The notes below the pieces were generated by a model. That model did no database searches and was not told where the DNA came from. It was given only the letters and a program-made list of their open reading frames with translations. A stretch of 64,000 bases of DNA, taken from contig QCXZ01000041.1 of the NCBI GenBank assembly GCA_025024175.1, positions 45,813,786-45,877,785 on the forward strand. The letters are read 5' to 3'. Both the position numbers and the translations under genes were made by a program. This DNA comes from Rhyzopertha dominica (Eukaryota > Arthropoda > Insecta > Coleoptera > Bostrichidae). The first letter of the stretch is position 1. The number at the start of each line of letters is the position of its first letter. Below, piece by piece: positions 1-11,300 of the stretch.

Positions 1-533
1 TAAGTATTTCCTAAAACTAATGCTTTGCTTGCAGATAGTTTTGATATTTATTTTGGCACACCAAAAGAAGGGTCCTGTAGTTTTATGGCAATCCTACATA
101 AATCCTTTTTTGTGTGAAGAGAAGAAGAGATAAAGTGTCGGCCATATTTGACATTTTGTGTGAAATCAAATCTTGAATTAAATTTCCTAACAAAGAACAG
201 TATAAAATCATAAAAGAATAGTACATTCATTAACTGTAACCAGACGCAAGACTGTTGATGCTGTTTACACTACAAATAAAATTAGTTTTTTTTTATAAAA
301 AATATTTTAAATTAAATATTAAAGATTCTGCTAGCTCATTATTTTTTGTGTAGGTATATTGTATATGTTTCTTAAAGGGAATAATAAGTTGTACCTATAC
401 GGAGTTCATAAATACAAATTAAAACCATTTGCCATGCATAAATTTAAATTTACGAGCAACACTTGTTTTTCCTAAAAATAGTATAGTTGACGCAAGAGGT
501 GAAATCTGCAATATTATAATTTTTTATTGTAAT
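1..533. other. AT-rich flank, no gene seen
   Basis: AT-rich sequence left of the BEL element. Short open frames here have no recognisable domain or codon pattern. The last five bases (GTAAT, 529-533) are the left copy of the BEL target-site duplication. Confidence 0.6.
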
Positions 534-738
534 TGTTAGGGTGGCTTCGATTTAGTGGACTGTATTACTTGGTTTTTAATATTACTACTGTGCTAGAAGC
601 ATTAATTGAATAGACTTGACAGTTTCATCAGTTTCTAATTATTGCTGTTCGTTTACATACTTTTTTGTTTTTCTACTTGGCAACAAAATGTCATTGTAGT
701 GTTTGCCAAGTTTACAAAATTAAGGAAATATCCGAACA
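534..738 (-). repeat. 3' LTR of BEL element
   Basis: 205-bp terminal repeat, TG...CA, matching 5570-5774 base for base as far as I can read. It is the 3' LTR because the coding frames run on the minus strand. A purine-rich tract precedes it. Confidence 0.93.
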
Positions 739-747
739 TACTCCCCG
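739..747 (-). other. Polypurine tract of BEL element
   Basis: Minus-strand CGGGGAGTA directly upstream of the 3' LTR, the expected place for the plus-strand primer. It is short and interrupted by one T. Confidence 0.5.
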
Positions 748-846
748 CGTTGAACTACGTTCAAAACTAAATTTACAGGTAAGTACGTATAAATCATAAA
801 TAAAATTCAAATGGTAAGTTAATACATTGAGCAAAATTCTTATTAA

Positions 847-1872
847 TTAATCAGGTTTTCTTTCAGGCTGTTCTTCAGTAATGGGCAGCGGACACAACTT
901 TACAACTGCTCGCTTATAAATTCCTTTGGATGTTCGCACGCTTGCTACACGAACGACACTTTCACTGTCGGGATGCACCTCTGTGATTCTACCTAGAATC
1001 CACTGGCTGGGTGGAAGGTTTTCTTGTTTAATCAGAACAAGAGCTCCTATCTGAAGACGTTGCCCTGGATGTTTCCATTTACTTCGTTGTTGAAGAATGG
1101 ACAGATACTCCGTAGACCATCTATTCCAAAAACTTTGGTACAATGACTGCAGAAACTGAACTCGAGACAACCGATTAATTGGTACTGGTTGCAGATTCAT
1201 TTCTGGTAGAGTAGTTAATGGTCTTCCAATCAACAAGTGAGACGGAGTTAAAGGAGTGAGATCATTGGGATCGGAAGAGAGTGGATATAATGGTCTTGAA
1301 TTCAGTACTGATTCAATCTGAGTTAATACAGTGTATAATTCTTCGTAGGTAAGTTTAGTTTCTTGTAATACTCTTTTTAAATGGAATTTAACAGTTTTAA
1401 TCCCAGACTTCCACAATCCACCAAAATGTGGAGAATTTGGGGGTATAAATTTCCACGTAAATGACTCAATAGCACAATGGCTAACAATATCATGTTCATG
1501 AACCTTGAAAAATTGAAACAAATCATACAATTCTTTTTGAAAGTTTGTGCCATTATCAGACCATATTTGTGTCGGTTTACCTCGTCTTGATATAAAGCGC
1601 TTGAGAGAAGCCAAAAATGATTGTGTGCTCAAATCAGAGCTTAATTCTAAATAGACAGCTTTACTCACAAAGCAGACAAACAGACAAATGTAACCTTTTG
1701 AAACTTTTGATCCACGACCTCTTCTATCTTTAATTAAAATAGGGCCGGCATAATCAACACCAACTATGCTAAATGCAGGAGTTTCTGTAACTCTCTCTCG
1801 CGGAAGATTAGCCATAATCGGGTTAATTGCATGCGGTTTTGATTTAAAACAAGTAACACATGAGCGTGTAAC
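847..1872 (-). pseudogene. BEL integrase, N-terminally truncated, catalytic residue lost
   Basis: The frame reads a surviving CxxC pair (CVTC), then an integrase core with DYAGP (first catalytic Asp) and WSDNGTNF (second Asp). A GGLW motif follows, where family knowledge places the third catalytic residue, a Glu. Here the codon at 1408-1410 is AAG (Lys). The C-terminus matches the BEL extension with a GDLVLI-like block (read as GALVLIK). The histidine half of the N-terminal zinc-binding domain is missing because of a deletion joined at about 1872. The first ATG of the open frame (1815) is internal. Integrase would insert retroelement cDNA into chromosomal DNA. This copy should be inactive. 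Confidence 0.85.
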
Positions 1873-2099
1873 CTTTTAGCACATAATAAGTTAACATGAG
1901 TGTTACCAAAATTGTCAATACTTCGAATATGAATAGAACTTCCATACGCAGAGTTAGATGAATCACAAAATCCGTGAATTTCAACTGAAACTGGGTTGGA
2001 ACAAGTAAAATGACATGAAATCTGAATAATATTAAGCACATGAAGTTGTTTTCTGAAAATAATCCATTTTTCATATAAATCTATTGGAACGGTATCATC
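1873..2099 (-). pseudogene. BEL RNase H stub
   Basis: Downstream of a TGA (2100-2102) the reverse transcriptase frame continues through the linker into GFCDSSNSAYG. That block has the first Asp of the BEL RNase H domain. The frame then breaks off at about LLCAK. The rest of RNase H is gone and the next bases belong to integrase in another frame, so this is a deletion junction. The missing piece is probably about 1 kb, judged from the usual size of BEL polyproteins. Confidence 0.75.
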
Positions 2100-5018
2100 T
2101 CAATCTAAATGCAAAGTCCATAGCTGTTGTATTATGATTTTTGCCAAAATAATGCAGGGGCTTGCCAGGCCAAGGGGGTCGAAGACCTTTGATATTTCTG
2201 ACAAAATAATTCTTTTTGTTATAGGACAAATGGAAGACTTAGCAGAAATCTGGTAAGAAAATGTGTCTGAAATATTATTCCATACAACACCTAAGGTTTT
2301 AATTTGCTTGTCATGACTAAAACTTATTACACTAGTTGGATCATTTTCATCCTTAAAAGATTGTGAAACATTACTACTATTTGAAATCCATTTCCTCAAA
2401 GGAAAACATGCTTGCTGTAAAATCATTTTTAAAGTCTTGCAAGTAGCAATAGCATCTTCTTCAGAAGTAAAACTGATAATTAAATCATCTACATAAAAAT
2501 GATTATTAATAATGTTAGAGATGACAGGATATTCATTTTCAACCTCATGAGCAAGTTGCTTTAAGCATCTAATGGCAAGATAGGGAGCTGAAGCTGTACC
2601 GTAAGTAATAGTATTTAGTGAATAAGTATCTATTTCTAGATCAGAATCGAATCTCCACACAATATTTTGCAGGTGTCTATCATCAGGATGCACAAGGATC
2701 TGTCTATACATTTTTTCTATATCTGCACAAACAGCAATGGGATGTTGTCTGAACTGTAATAATATAGAAAATAATTGTGTGTGCACTGGTGGACCTACAT
2801 GCTGAAGATCATTTACAGACCAACCTGACGATGATTGCGCTGAGCCATTAAATACTACTCTTAATTTGGTTGTTAAGCTGCTTTTCCTTACAACTCCATG
2901 GTGAGGAAGAAAATAAACATTGGAGGATGTTTCCTTTATTTTAGTCATATGTCCCAAGTCTAAATACTCTTGCATAAATCTTGAATATTCTTCCTTCAAA
3001 ATTGGGTCAGAAATAAATCTGTGTTCTAATTGCAACAGTCTTTTAATTGCTGACTGCTTCGAATCACCCAATTGAGAAGAAGGATATTTCAATGGAATTC
3101 TAACTATAAATCTACCATCATCTTGACGAGTAATGGTTTCTTTAAAAAATCTTTCACAATTTGCATCATCTTTCGATAATTGTGTGGGACATTCATGCTC
3201 TTCAATTTCCCAGAACTGGCGAAGATCACAGGAAATATTCTGTGAAAAATAACAGTGCAACTGAGAAGCATTTTTTGGAACCAAACCTGAAGCAATCCAT
3301 CCGAACTTAGTGTTCTGGAGAACAGGTAAGTGTTTTGATAATTGTAATTGCCCTCTTTCTAGATATTCCCAAAAGTGACTAGCTCCTAGGAGTAAATCAA
3401 CTTCAGAAGGTTTGGAAAAATCAGGATCCGCTAATTGAATGGTAGAAGGAATTTTCCAATCTACGGTATCAATTTCATAGGCAGGAAGATTACCAGCAAT
3501 CTGCGGAATAACCAAACAGGTAAGTTTTACACTATAATCGTTATAAATAGATTTAATTGTAATCTGACATTTGTGATTAAATGTTGATCCAGAATCATTT
3601 ATTCCGGCAATAGAAACATGTGTAGGTTCCTTATTTAAACCTAATTTGTTGCACATTTTTGCAGAAATAAAATTGGATTGGGAACCGCTATCTAAAACGG
3701 CCTTAACTAAATGCATCGAACCATTTGCATCGTAAACATACAACCGAACTGTAGGTAGAAGAACACTACTTTGTTTGTCATGGCTAGACATAACTACTGA
3801 AGAATCTGGTACGACAGCTGTTTCCTTAACTTGATGAAGTAAACTACTGTGCCTATTTTTACAGATTTTACAGGATCTTAACTTACATTTATTTACAGAA
3901 TGACCTGTGCAAAGACAATTTTCACAGAGCTTCAAATCTTTAACTTTTTCAATCCTTTCTGGAACTGTTAATTGTAGAAAATCAGGACATGAATAAATTA
4001 AATGTTGTTTTTTACAGAAATTGCATTTATGATTTGTAGAAATCAAAGAATAATGCTTGTTTGTTCCATAATTGTTATTCTTAATAGATTTGGAACCATG
4101 GTTTAATTCAAAGGTTTCCAAGAAATCTGCTCTTTTATATAAGAAATCTTTGATATCATCTAGTTTTAATGAATTGCATGACATTTTAAATCGTTCCCAC
4201 TCTCGGGCAGTAGACCTATCAAACTTTGATGAAATTAAGAAGACTAATAGAGCATCCCAATGTATGGTTGGTTGCTTGAGTACTTCTAGTGCACGCAAAT
4301 GCTTGTATAAATTGTCTACTAATCTACGCAAAGCGACTGATGACTCTTTGGTTATGGGTTCTAATTCAAATATTGATTTTATGTGATTGTGCACTAATAA
4401 CTTTGAGTTGTTATACCTACTACATAATAATTCCCATGCAACATCGTAATTTTCACTCGTAAATTCTAAAGATTGAATGATTTTCGCTGCATCAAGCTCT
4501 AAAGAAGCTTTTAAATAGTGGAATTTTTGAATTTTGCTAATAGATTGATTTGAATTAATCAGACTTTCAAAAAGGTCCTTAAATTCCAACCATGAATCAT
4601 AGTTACCTTGAAATTTAGGCAAATTAATTGTAGGTAATTTCACACCTTGAATATGTGGTAGCATATTGGGTGACTCAACTTTAATCTGAGAATGAACACT
4701 AATGCAAGAATCTAAAATCACTTGTGCCTGGGCCAACACATTAGAAATTGTATCGAAGAAGTTACTTCGTTGATCAAATTCTTCTGTTAAATTTGATTCA
4801 TCGCAAATATTTTCAATTTTTGTTTGAATCTGTTCAAAATCTGTGTGAACTAAACGCAAGTTTTCAACTCTAAATTTTAAATCTGCAATCTGAACATCAT
4901 TTAGAGCTTCTCTCTCAGCACACATTTTTTTTAATGGATTGAGGAATGACACAAAATTAGTAAGTTTGTGTTTTATGGCACCTCGTTGTCGGTGTAACAA
5001 CTTTATTTCATCAGCCAT
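2100..5018 (-). pseudogene. BEL gag-protease-reverse transcriptase frame
   Basis: 972 codons open from ATG at 5018. Residues 1-300 are Gag with an N-terminal coiled-coil-like region. Residues 332-390 hold Cys/His knuckles (CNFC, CENCLCTGHSVNKC). Residues 440-452 hold the aspartic protease motif LDSGSQSNFIS. Residues 690-960 are reverse transcriptase with the active site YVDDL at 842-846. The frame ends at TGA (2100-2102) where BEL polyproteins normally continue into RNase H, so the stop looks like a nonsense mutation. Gag packages the RNA, protease matures the polyprotein and RT makes cDNA. This part is otherwise unbroken. The opposite-strand frames here are shadows. Confidence 0.88.
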
Positions 5019-5030
5019 AACTTAATTGTT

Positions 5031-5335
5031 AGTCACAAAATCAAATAATTAATTGTACGAATAGCAAATCAAATAATCAATTATACAAATAGTAAATTAT
5101 GTAATCAAGAAATCAAACTGTATGAATCACAAATCAAATTAATAAAGAAATGAAATTGTAAGAATAGCAAATCAAATGATAGAAATGGCAAATCAAGCTA
5201 ATCAAAATCAAAATTGTATCGACAGCAAAATCAAGAAATTAAATCATATGATTAGTAAATCAGGCTAATCAAAATCAAATTGAATGAATAGCAAATGGAA
5301 ACTAATCAAGAATCAAACACTGTATTGTGTTTATA
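5031..5335 (-). repeat. Degenerate tandem repeats in BEL 5' leader
   Basis: About ten imperfect copies of a 25-45-nt unit built around AATCAAATTGTA and AATAGCAAATCAAAT, lying between the Gag start codon and the primer-binding site. Unit length and sequence drift. This is an untranslated leader and its role is unknown. Confidence 0.7.
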
Positions 5336-5550
5336 ATCAGTAATGAATCAGTTTGTTAATCAGGAGGAAAATTGACAGAATTTTGACAAATAATCTTAAT
5401 GGAATCAGGTCTCACACCTCACTTGCAACCGTTGTCTTCTTGCACCCGTCAATCTCTACATCCACCATGTGCCTTCTGCTCGTAATTGTGGTAATGCTGA
5501 CCTTTAAATCTGAACTGATGGCTGACCAACTCTGCTTCAAACACAGCAAA

Positions 5551-5568
5551 TCCGTGCCGAATGGACCA
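5551..5568 (-). other. Primer-binding site of BEL element
   Basis: One base after the 5' LTR the minus strand reads TGGTCCATTCGGCACGGA. It starts with TGG as expected for pairing with a tRNA 3' CCA end. I do not assign the tRNA. Confidence 0.6.
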
Positions 5569-5569
5569 A

Positions 5570-5774
5570 TGTTAGGGTGGCTTCGATTTAGTGGACTGTA
5601 TTACTTGGTTTTTAATATTACTACTGTGCTAGAAGCATTAATTGAATAGACTTGACAGTTTCATCAGTTTCTAATTATTGCTGTTCGTTTACATACTTTT
5701 TTGTTTTTCTACTTGGCAACAAAATGTCATTGTAGTGTTTGCCAAGTTTACAAAATTAAGGAAATATCCGAACA
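5570..5774 (-). repeat. 5' LTR of BEL element
   Basis: 205-bp copy of the repeat at 534-738, followed on the plus strand by GTAAT, the right target-site duplication. Confidence 0.93.
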
Positions 5775-5883
5775 GTAATTAATTACGTATATTATTTCAT
5801 ACTATTAATTACTAATCGAAATTGAAGAGGAAAGTATAACATCGTGCACTATATATATCTTATTTAGGACAAAAGGTATTCAA

Positions 5884-5976
5884 CCTTCGGTAGCTCAGTT
5901 GGTAGAGCGGTGGACTGTAGCGGTCATACGAAACATAGATATCCATAGGTCGCTGGTTCAAATCCGGCCCGAAGGA
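5884..5976 (+). tRNA. tRNA-Tyr (GTA) with a 20-nt intron
   Basis: A full cloverleaf folds. The acceptor stem is CCTTCGG/CCGAAGG with discriminator A (5976). The D arm is GCTC...GAGC, the anticodon stem GTGGA/TCCAT with loop CTGTAGA, and the T arm GCTGG-TTCAAAT-CCGGC. The anticodon GTA reads Tyr. The intron is 5921-5940, one base 3' of the anticodon, the usual place in eukaryotic tRNA-Tyr. Box A and box B (GGTTCAAATCC) are intact and a T8 run follows. CCA is not encoded, as expected for a nuclear gene. Confidence 0.95.
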
Positions 5977-5983
5977 GATGTAA

Positions 5984-5991
5984 TTTTTTTT
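5984..5991 (+). terminator. Pol III terminator of tRNA-Tyr
   Basis: Run of eight T starting 8 bases after the tRNA end. Confidence 0.85.
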
Positions 5992-8200
5992 AATCGTTGC
6001 ATACCTGGACAAAGAACAGGAATCATTTATTATCACATTATCACGAATACAATTTCTAATTTTGTTTTGCAACATGACTATAGTGCAGTAACGATTGCTA
6101 AATGAAAATTTTAATTAACCAAGAAACTTTTTCATTATTATCATCCTGTAAATCCCAAAGATAGTTTAATAGTACATATATTTAATGTTGCTATAATGTG
6201 TTTTTCATAATCTTAATAACTTTGGCAATATAGGTAAATGCTTGCAACATCCTTATCCTTGTTATATTGAACGTGTTTTTTGTTTTTTGTCTTATACAAC
6301 AATAAAAATTATCTCAAAGTTCCCATGATTTATAAGTATTTAATTTATATATAATATATTCTAATATATATTTCATACTCGAGCAGAATTCAGAACCTTC
6401 AGGTTCCCCATAAATTTATATGGCAAAAATATCGTACTCTGGCTATATGAAGTGACTATTGGAATTTTTATGAGATATTTTCCTTCTTCAACTTTAACAA
6501 GAAATCATTCACAATATGCTAAATGAAAATTGTTACTATTTAATGCTTCTTGAGATTTCTGTGAATATTGATTGATGTACCTAAATTTATTTTGCAGTTT
6601 CTAATTGACGCCAGTGAACAATAAACTTTATGGCTCACTTTTATCAATTTTTGGGAAAAACATTCCATTCTCAAAATAATTTTTTAATAGTCTTCTGGCC
6701 ATTTTGTCTGTGTTTTTCTTGGTTACTCACTGCAAACTAATTTCATGTTACCAATTCAAATACACTCTGTACCAATAACAATGAAAAGTCGTAATTGTGT
6801 AACAAACAGACTACAACTAAATTGACAAACTCACTTTGCAGCAATGGCATCAATTTTTCTAAATAAGTGAGTACCTGTCGAGACTATAGATCTATTGTTT
6901 CATACTTAACCTGAAGCAGCTAACAATTGGATTATTACTCGTCTATGTAACTTCACCAACTTTCAAATATTCCAGATTTTTGGATACATTTTAGTATTGC
7001 TCGTCTGGTATTTTAGTCGTCTAAATTAAAAACTAGAAAGATAAGACGCATTAAGTGTACGATTCTTCCAAAATATCTAAAAAAAGAAAACGGTTCAGTT
7101 TAAGAAGAAGTAAGAAAAGTAAGCATACGAAATTTCCTTACCTGCCGACTGGTTTTCAATCGGATTTAAACTTTCGACAGATTAAAAATATAAAAAAAGT
7201 TCTGTCGAATGTAATTGTAACGAAATGGGTAATTTAATTACAAATGAATTACAATTGTAGCGCAAGTAATCAATTAGTGCTTAAATAACAACAAGTAATT
7301 CAACTACTTTTTTGGGTAATTGTAATTAATTAGTTAACAACACTGCAGATATATCTACACTATCTGCATGGTCGTTTTCTAATACTAGCAATATTGTTAC
7401 GACAAAATGGTGTTAACAAAATTAAATAATGAACTGATAAATAATTTTTAAACTAGCTTAATCAGGTTTTACTTTTTATTACTTTATCTTAGCACGGTTA
7501 TTGTTTATTTAAAATGTTAAATGTCACAATGAAAATAAAATTTTATTTAAATTTTAAAACTTTAGTAATTTAAATTAATATTCTAGTCAATGATTTGAAT
7601 CATTCAAATATTAGAATTATTGAATAACCGAATAATGTTTGACCGAATCATTCGAATGTTTAAATGCGTATTTGAAATATTCGAATACATATTTTGAATA
7701 TTCATTACTTGAATACTTTGAATATTCATTATTCGAATAATTGAAATATAATAATCTGACTATTCGAATACCAAAATGTGAAAAATTTCCTGCTCTAATT
7801 ACAATATCACAATACAAATATCACATAATGGTTTGCCCTAAAACCCACGATATTGTAAGTGCAACACCCTGTGAATGACTTGCCCCATTTATTATTTACA
7901 ACGTTCATTCCGTTTTACGGAAAATGTTCCGCACGTTGTACGCAGTCCATGTGGCTAGCTGCACCTGCCCTGTCCGTCTTTAATATCCAGTGTGCTAAGG
8001 TCGAATTTACCTCAGCACATTCCAAACAATTTACTATCGCGTGCTATTGCCTTTTCCACCGAACACATGGTTTCAAAGCGGCAGTGAATGTGCGTGGACG
8101 ATGTCGTCGGTAACGATGGCTTTTAATGAAGCCAAACTGATTATTGTTCTTACGTTCGATAGATAAGATAATGGTGATCTCGGTAAAAATTGCAGTTTGT
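5992..8200. other. AT-rich intergenic DNA
   Basis: No supported gene. A GAATATTC-rich stretch (7585-7770) is listed separately. From about 7860 base composition rises, which may mark the promoter or 5' UTR of the host gene that starts near 8313. Confidence 0.5.
7585..7770. repeat. GAATATTC-type simple repeat
   Basis: Irregular repetition of GAATATTC, TTCGAATA and TTCATTATTCGAAT motifs, highly palindromic and low in complexity. Confidence 0.6.
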
Positions 8201-8312
8201 CGGTAACCGGTAGCTGAGACGGTATTATAGTGTACTGTTTTGCGGGTGATTGTGGTTCGCTTGAGTTTTTGTGTGCTTACGGTGTGTTGTCAACGTTTTT
8301 TGGCGAGAGAGA

Positions 8313-11300
8313 ATGGCCGATTACTACAGGGTATGTTGTCTCTTGAAATTATAGTTAAGCCTATGTCTACGATCTTAATAAACTGGTGAGCATAACTATA
8401 GCCCCACCCCAAATTTTGGCTGTATCTACCATAAACTTTACGTGAATTAATTATGCGTTTGGGAACTCAGAATACAAGGTAATAGAACGCTAAAAAATAA
8501 TTTTTACACCAATTGCAAACAATTTATATTATTTATTCAACAATATTGCATAAATCATGGGTGCATAACTATAGCCCCTACTGTCTTTCCGTTATTTTCC
8601 GCAAAAAATAATATTTGGGTGGCTTTGATTTTTGTTGTCAACATAAACAAATGCCACTATTTGACAGTATTAAAGTCACAAATTGTATCAANTAGTGCAA
8701 AATGCCCCGCGGATCCTACTTATCGGAGATTGAGAAGGGTAAAATTTTGGCTTTCCAAGACGAAGGTCTAAGNCGACGAGAAATTTCCAGAAGAATTAAC
8801 CGCTCGCGTAAAGTTGTTACAAATTATCTAAGAAACCCTGGAGAGTATGGGACACATAAAACAGGAGGTCCAAAAAAGAAAGTTTCACCTAGGACGGCAA
8901 GAAGAGTTGTCTCTACTGCAAGTAACAGCTTAAAAAGCTGTAAACGAATCGGTGAAGAATGTGGAGCAAATGTTTCACGATGGACTGTAGGCAGAATCAT
9001 ACGTGGAAGTGAGCATATTGTGCGACAGAAGTTGAAAAAAGCACCAAGGCTTCTCCCGCGCCACATAATTCAAAGAGTAGAATTTGCTCGGCGGAATATG
9101 GACCGAATCTGGGACCATGTAATTTTAATTTAATTTGTATTTCTTTCCGAATTTTTCCTAGACTCCAAACATCTTTCAGGTAATTTTTTCCGACGAAAAA
9201 AAGTTCCGTCTAGATGGTCCAGATGGTTTTAATTCTTACTGGAGAGATCTGCGTAAAGAGCTTAAATTTCTTAGTAAACGAAATTTTGGTGGAGGCACTC
9301 TCATGGTGTGGGGAGCTTTTACCAAAGGAGGAACTTTGAATTTGGCTTTTCCGACAACACGGATGAATACAAGAGAGTACCTTGATATCCTGGAAAGCCG
9401 CTTATTGCCATTTTTAAACGAGAACAACCAAAATCGATACATATTCCAGCAAGATAATGCGCGAATACACGTGAGCAGAGAGGCGATGGCATTTTTTAGG
9501 GATGAAAATATCGATTTGTTGGAATGGCCTGCATGCTCCCCGGATATGAATCCCATCGAAAACCTTTGGGGAGTCGTAGTTCGGCGGCTATACCAAGACA
9601 ACAAGTAATATGCTACCGTTAACGAATTGAAACATTCTTTAGAGGAAGTTTGGAGAAATTTGGAGCCTGAAATACTCGTAAACTTCGTTAACAGTATGCG
9701 TTCTAGAGTTTTCGAGTTAATTAGAAAAAATGGTAAAGAAACCCATTATTAAATTATCTATAAGTAAATATTATTAAAGTTATGTATTATAGGGGCTATA
9801 GTTATGCACCCATGATTTATGGAATATTTTTGAATAAATAAAANAAATTGTNTGCAATTGGTGTAAAAATTATTTTTTAGCGNTCTTTTATCTTGTATTC
9901 TGAGTTCCCAAACGCATAATTAATTTACGTAAAGTTTATGGTAGATACACCCAAAATTTTGGGTGGGGCTATAGTTATGCTCACCAGTTTATGTATAAAT
10001 TTTGTCACATATAGAGCTCTCTACGATTGTGCTTTAATATATTGTTGTCATAAATAAGACTGCGGTATAAAAACTCTTTAGTTTATTGGTATTCATCGTA
10101 GATTGTCCAACAACTAACTGCACGTTCATTATTTACGACGATAACGATAACACCTTACTAAATTAAACTTGTCAAGGTTTTATATTTTAATGCAAGAAAA
10201 TGCAGAAAAAATAATGGTATGTAAGAAAATTGGTACACGTCTTTTAGGTACAGTACAATTGAATCTCTCTGCTAAATATATATAAATATTCAAGGTCAAA
10301 GATCAAAAGTATACTGGGTTTTCATTTTTCTCGTAAACCCTAAATATTATCTTAAAATAGGCCTAAGAAAGGTTGTAGGCCATACATTTGTCTAGAAAAA
10401 TGGTTCAAATACTTTTTTTGTACAAATCACCATATCTGTAATATTTTAAATTCTTTGACAAAGGTACTTATTTAATTGATTGCGTAAAATTTTTAAAAAC
10501 ATTGACTCTTCTCTACAAATTATCAGCACAAACTTAATGGGATTTTCTTCTTCTTGTCACATATTGAGCTCCAAAAAAATCGATTCTATGGACAAAAAGG
10601 ACCCAGAAGACTGGGATTGGAAATTAATACATAACAGCATAATACTCTGGAGCCAATTTAAACTTAACTCCCACATTCTGCAGAAAAATTCTTAACACCA
10701 TTATTTGCAATTGCAAAAAGGATTGTAGTACAAACTGTCAAGGCCAGTCTTGCTCCAATCTTGAATCAAATGCAACAAATGAGGATTTTTATGATACCAA
10801 TCGGGAGACAACTGATGCATCTTTTACAGAACAATTTATAGATATCCAGGAAGATGAAGAAAACGAAGGAGACATTACTGCTGAAGTAGCCTGTGAAGAT
10901 TATCAACAGGCTAAAATAATTTGTTCCACTTTAATCATTGGCAATAGAGTATCTACAACTTTTTAGCACTATTTTTACCGTTTACGAAAAATTGAAAGAC
11001 ATGGAACCAATTATCAGCTCTATATAAATTATAGAAAACTGAAATGTCGATTTTGAATAGATTATTATTACTGTAACCTAAATGTACTTGATACAACCAG
11101 ATAAGATGACATATCTTGGTAAAATGAACCCATTCATGTCTAAAATAAACTCATCTTATTATTACGGCTGTAATAGCGTTTTTCATTAATGTGTTTTTTG
11201 ACAACATGCTTATCGCCAAACTATCGATGACAATGTTGTTAAATACTTTATTACCTCGAGTGATTCCGAAAACATATTCAAAAGTATACCAATATTTTTT

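Larger units (their letters stand above)
534..5774 (-). mobile_element. BEL/Pao LTR retrotransposon, full length but disabled
   Basis: A 5,241-bp element read on the minus strand. It is bounded by two 205-bp direct LTRs that start TG and end CA, and flanked by a 5-bp duplication GTAAT (529-533 and 5775-5779). The order from right to left is 5' LTR, primer-binding site, repetitive leader, gag-protease-reverse transcriptase frame, RNase H stub, integrase, polypurine tract and 3' LTR. This order and the protein motifs are those of BEL/Pao. The LTRs read as identical, so the insertion is recent, but the body is defective: it has an in-frame TGA after the reverse transcriptase, a deletion from RNase H into the integrase N-terminus, and a Lys where the third catalytic integrase residue is expected. 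The element was probably mobilised in trans or broken after insertion. Confidence 0.93.
8381..9989 (+). mobile_element. Tc1-type DNA transposon, nearly complete
   Basis: 1,609 bp, flanked by TA on both sides (8379-8380 and 9990-9991). Both ends carry 200-bp inverted repeats with two copies of GCATAACTATAGCCCC, one outer and one inner (an IR/DR layout). A transposase gene with one short intron lies inside. It sits 50 bp downstream of the candidate donor of exon A (8331). Confidence 0.92.

Noticed and set aside
4072..4386. 104-codon plus-strand frame
   Set aside because: Shadow of the BEL Gag frame on the minus strand.
7385..7420. TGTTACGAC motif like the gypsy LTR edge at 25524
   Set aside because: The similarity stops after nine bases.
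8824..9604. Minus-strand frames at 8824-9066 and 9236-9604
   Set aside because: Antisense shadows of the two transposase exons of the Tc1 element.
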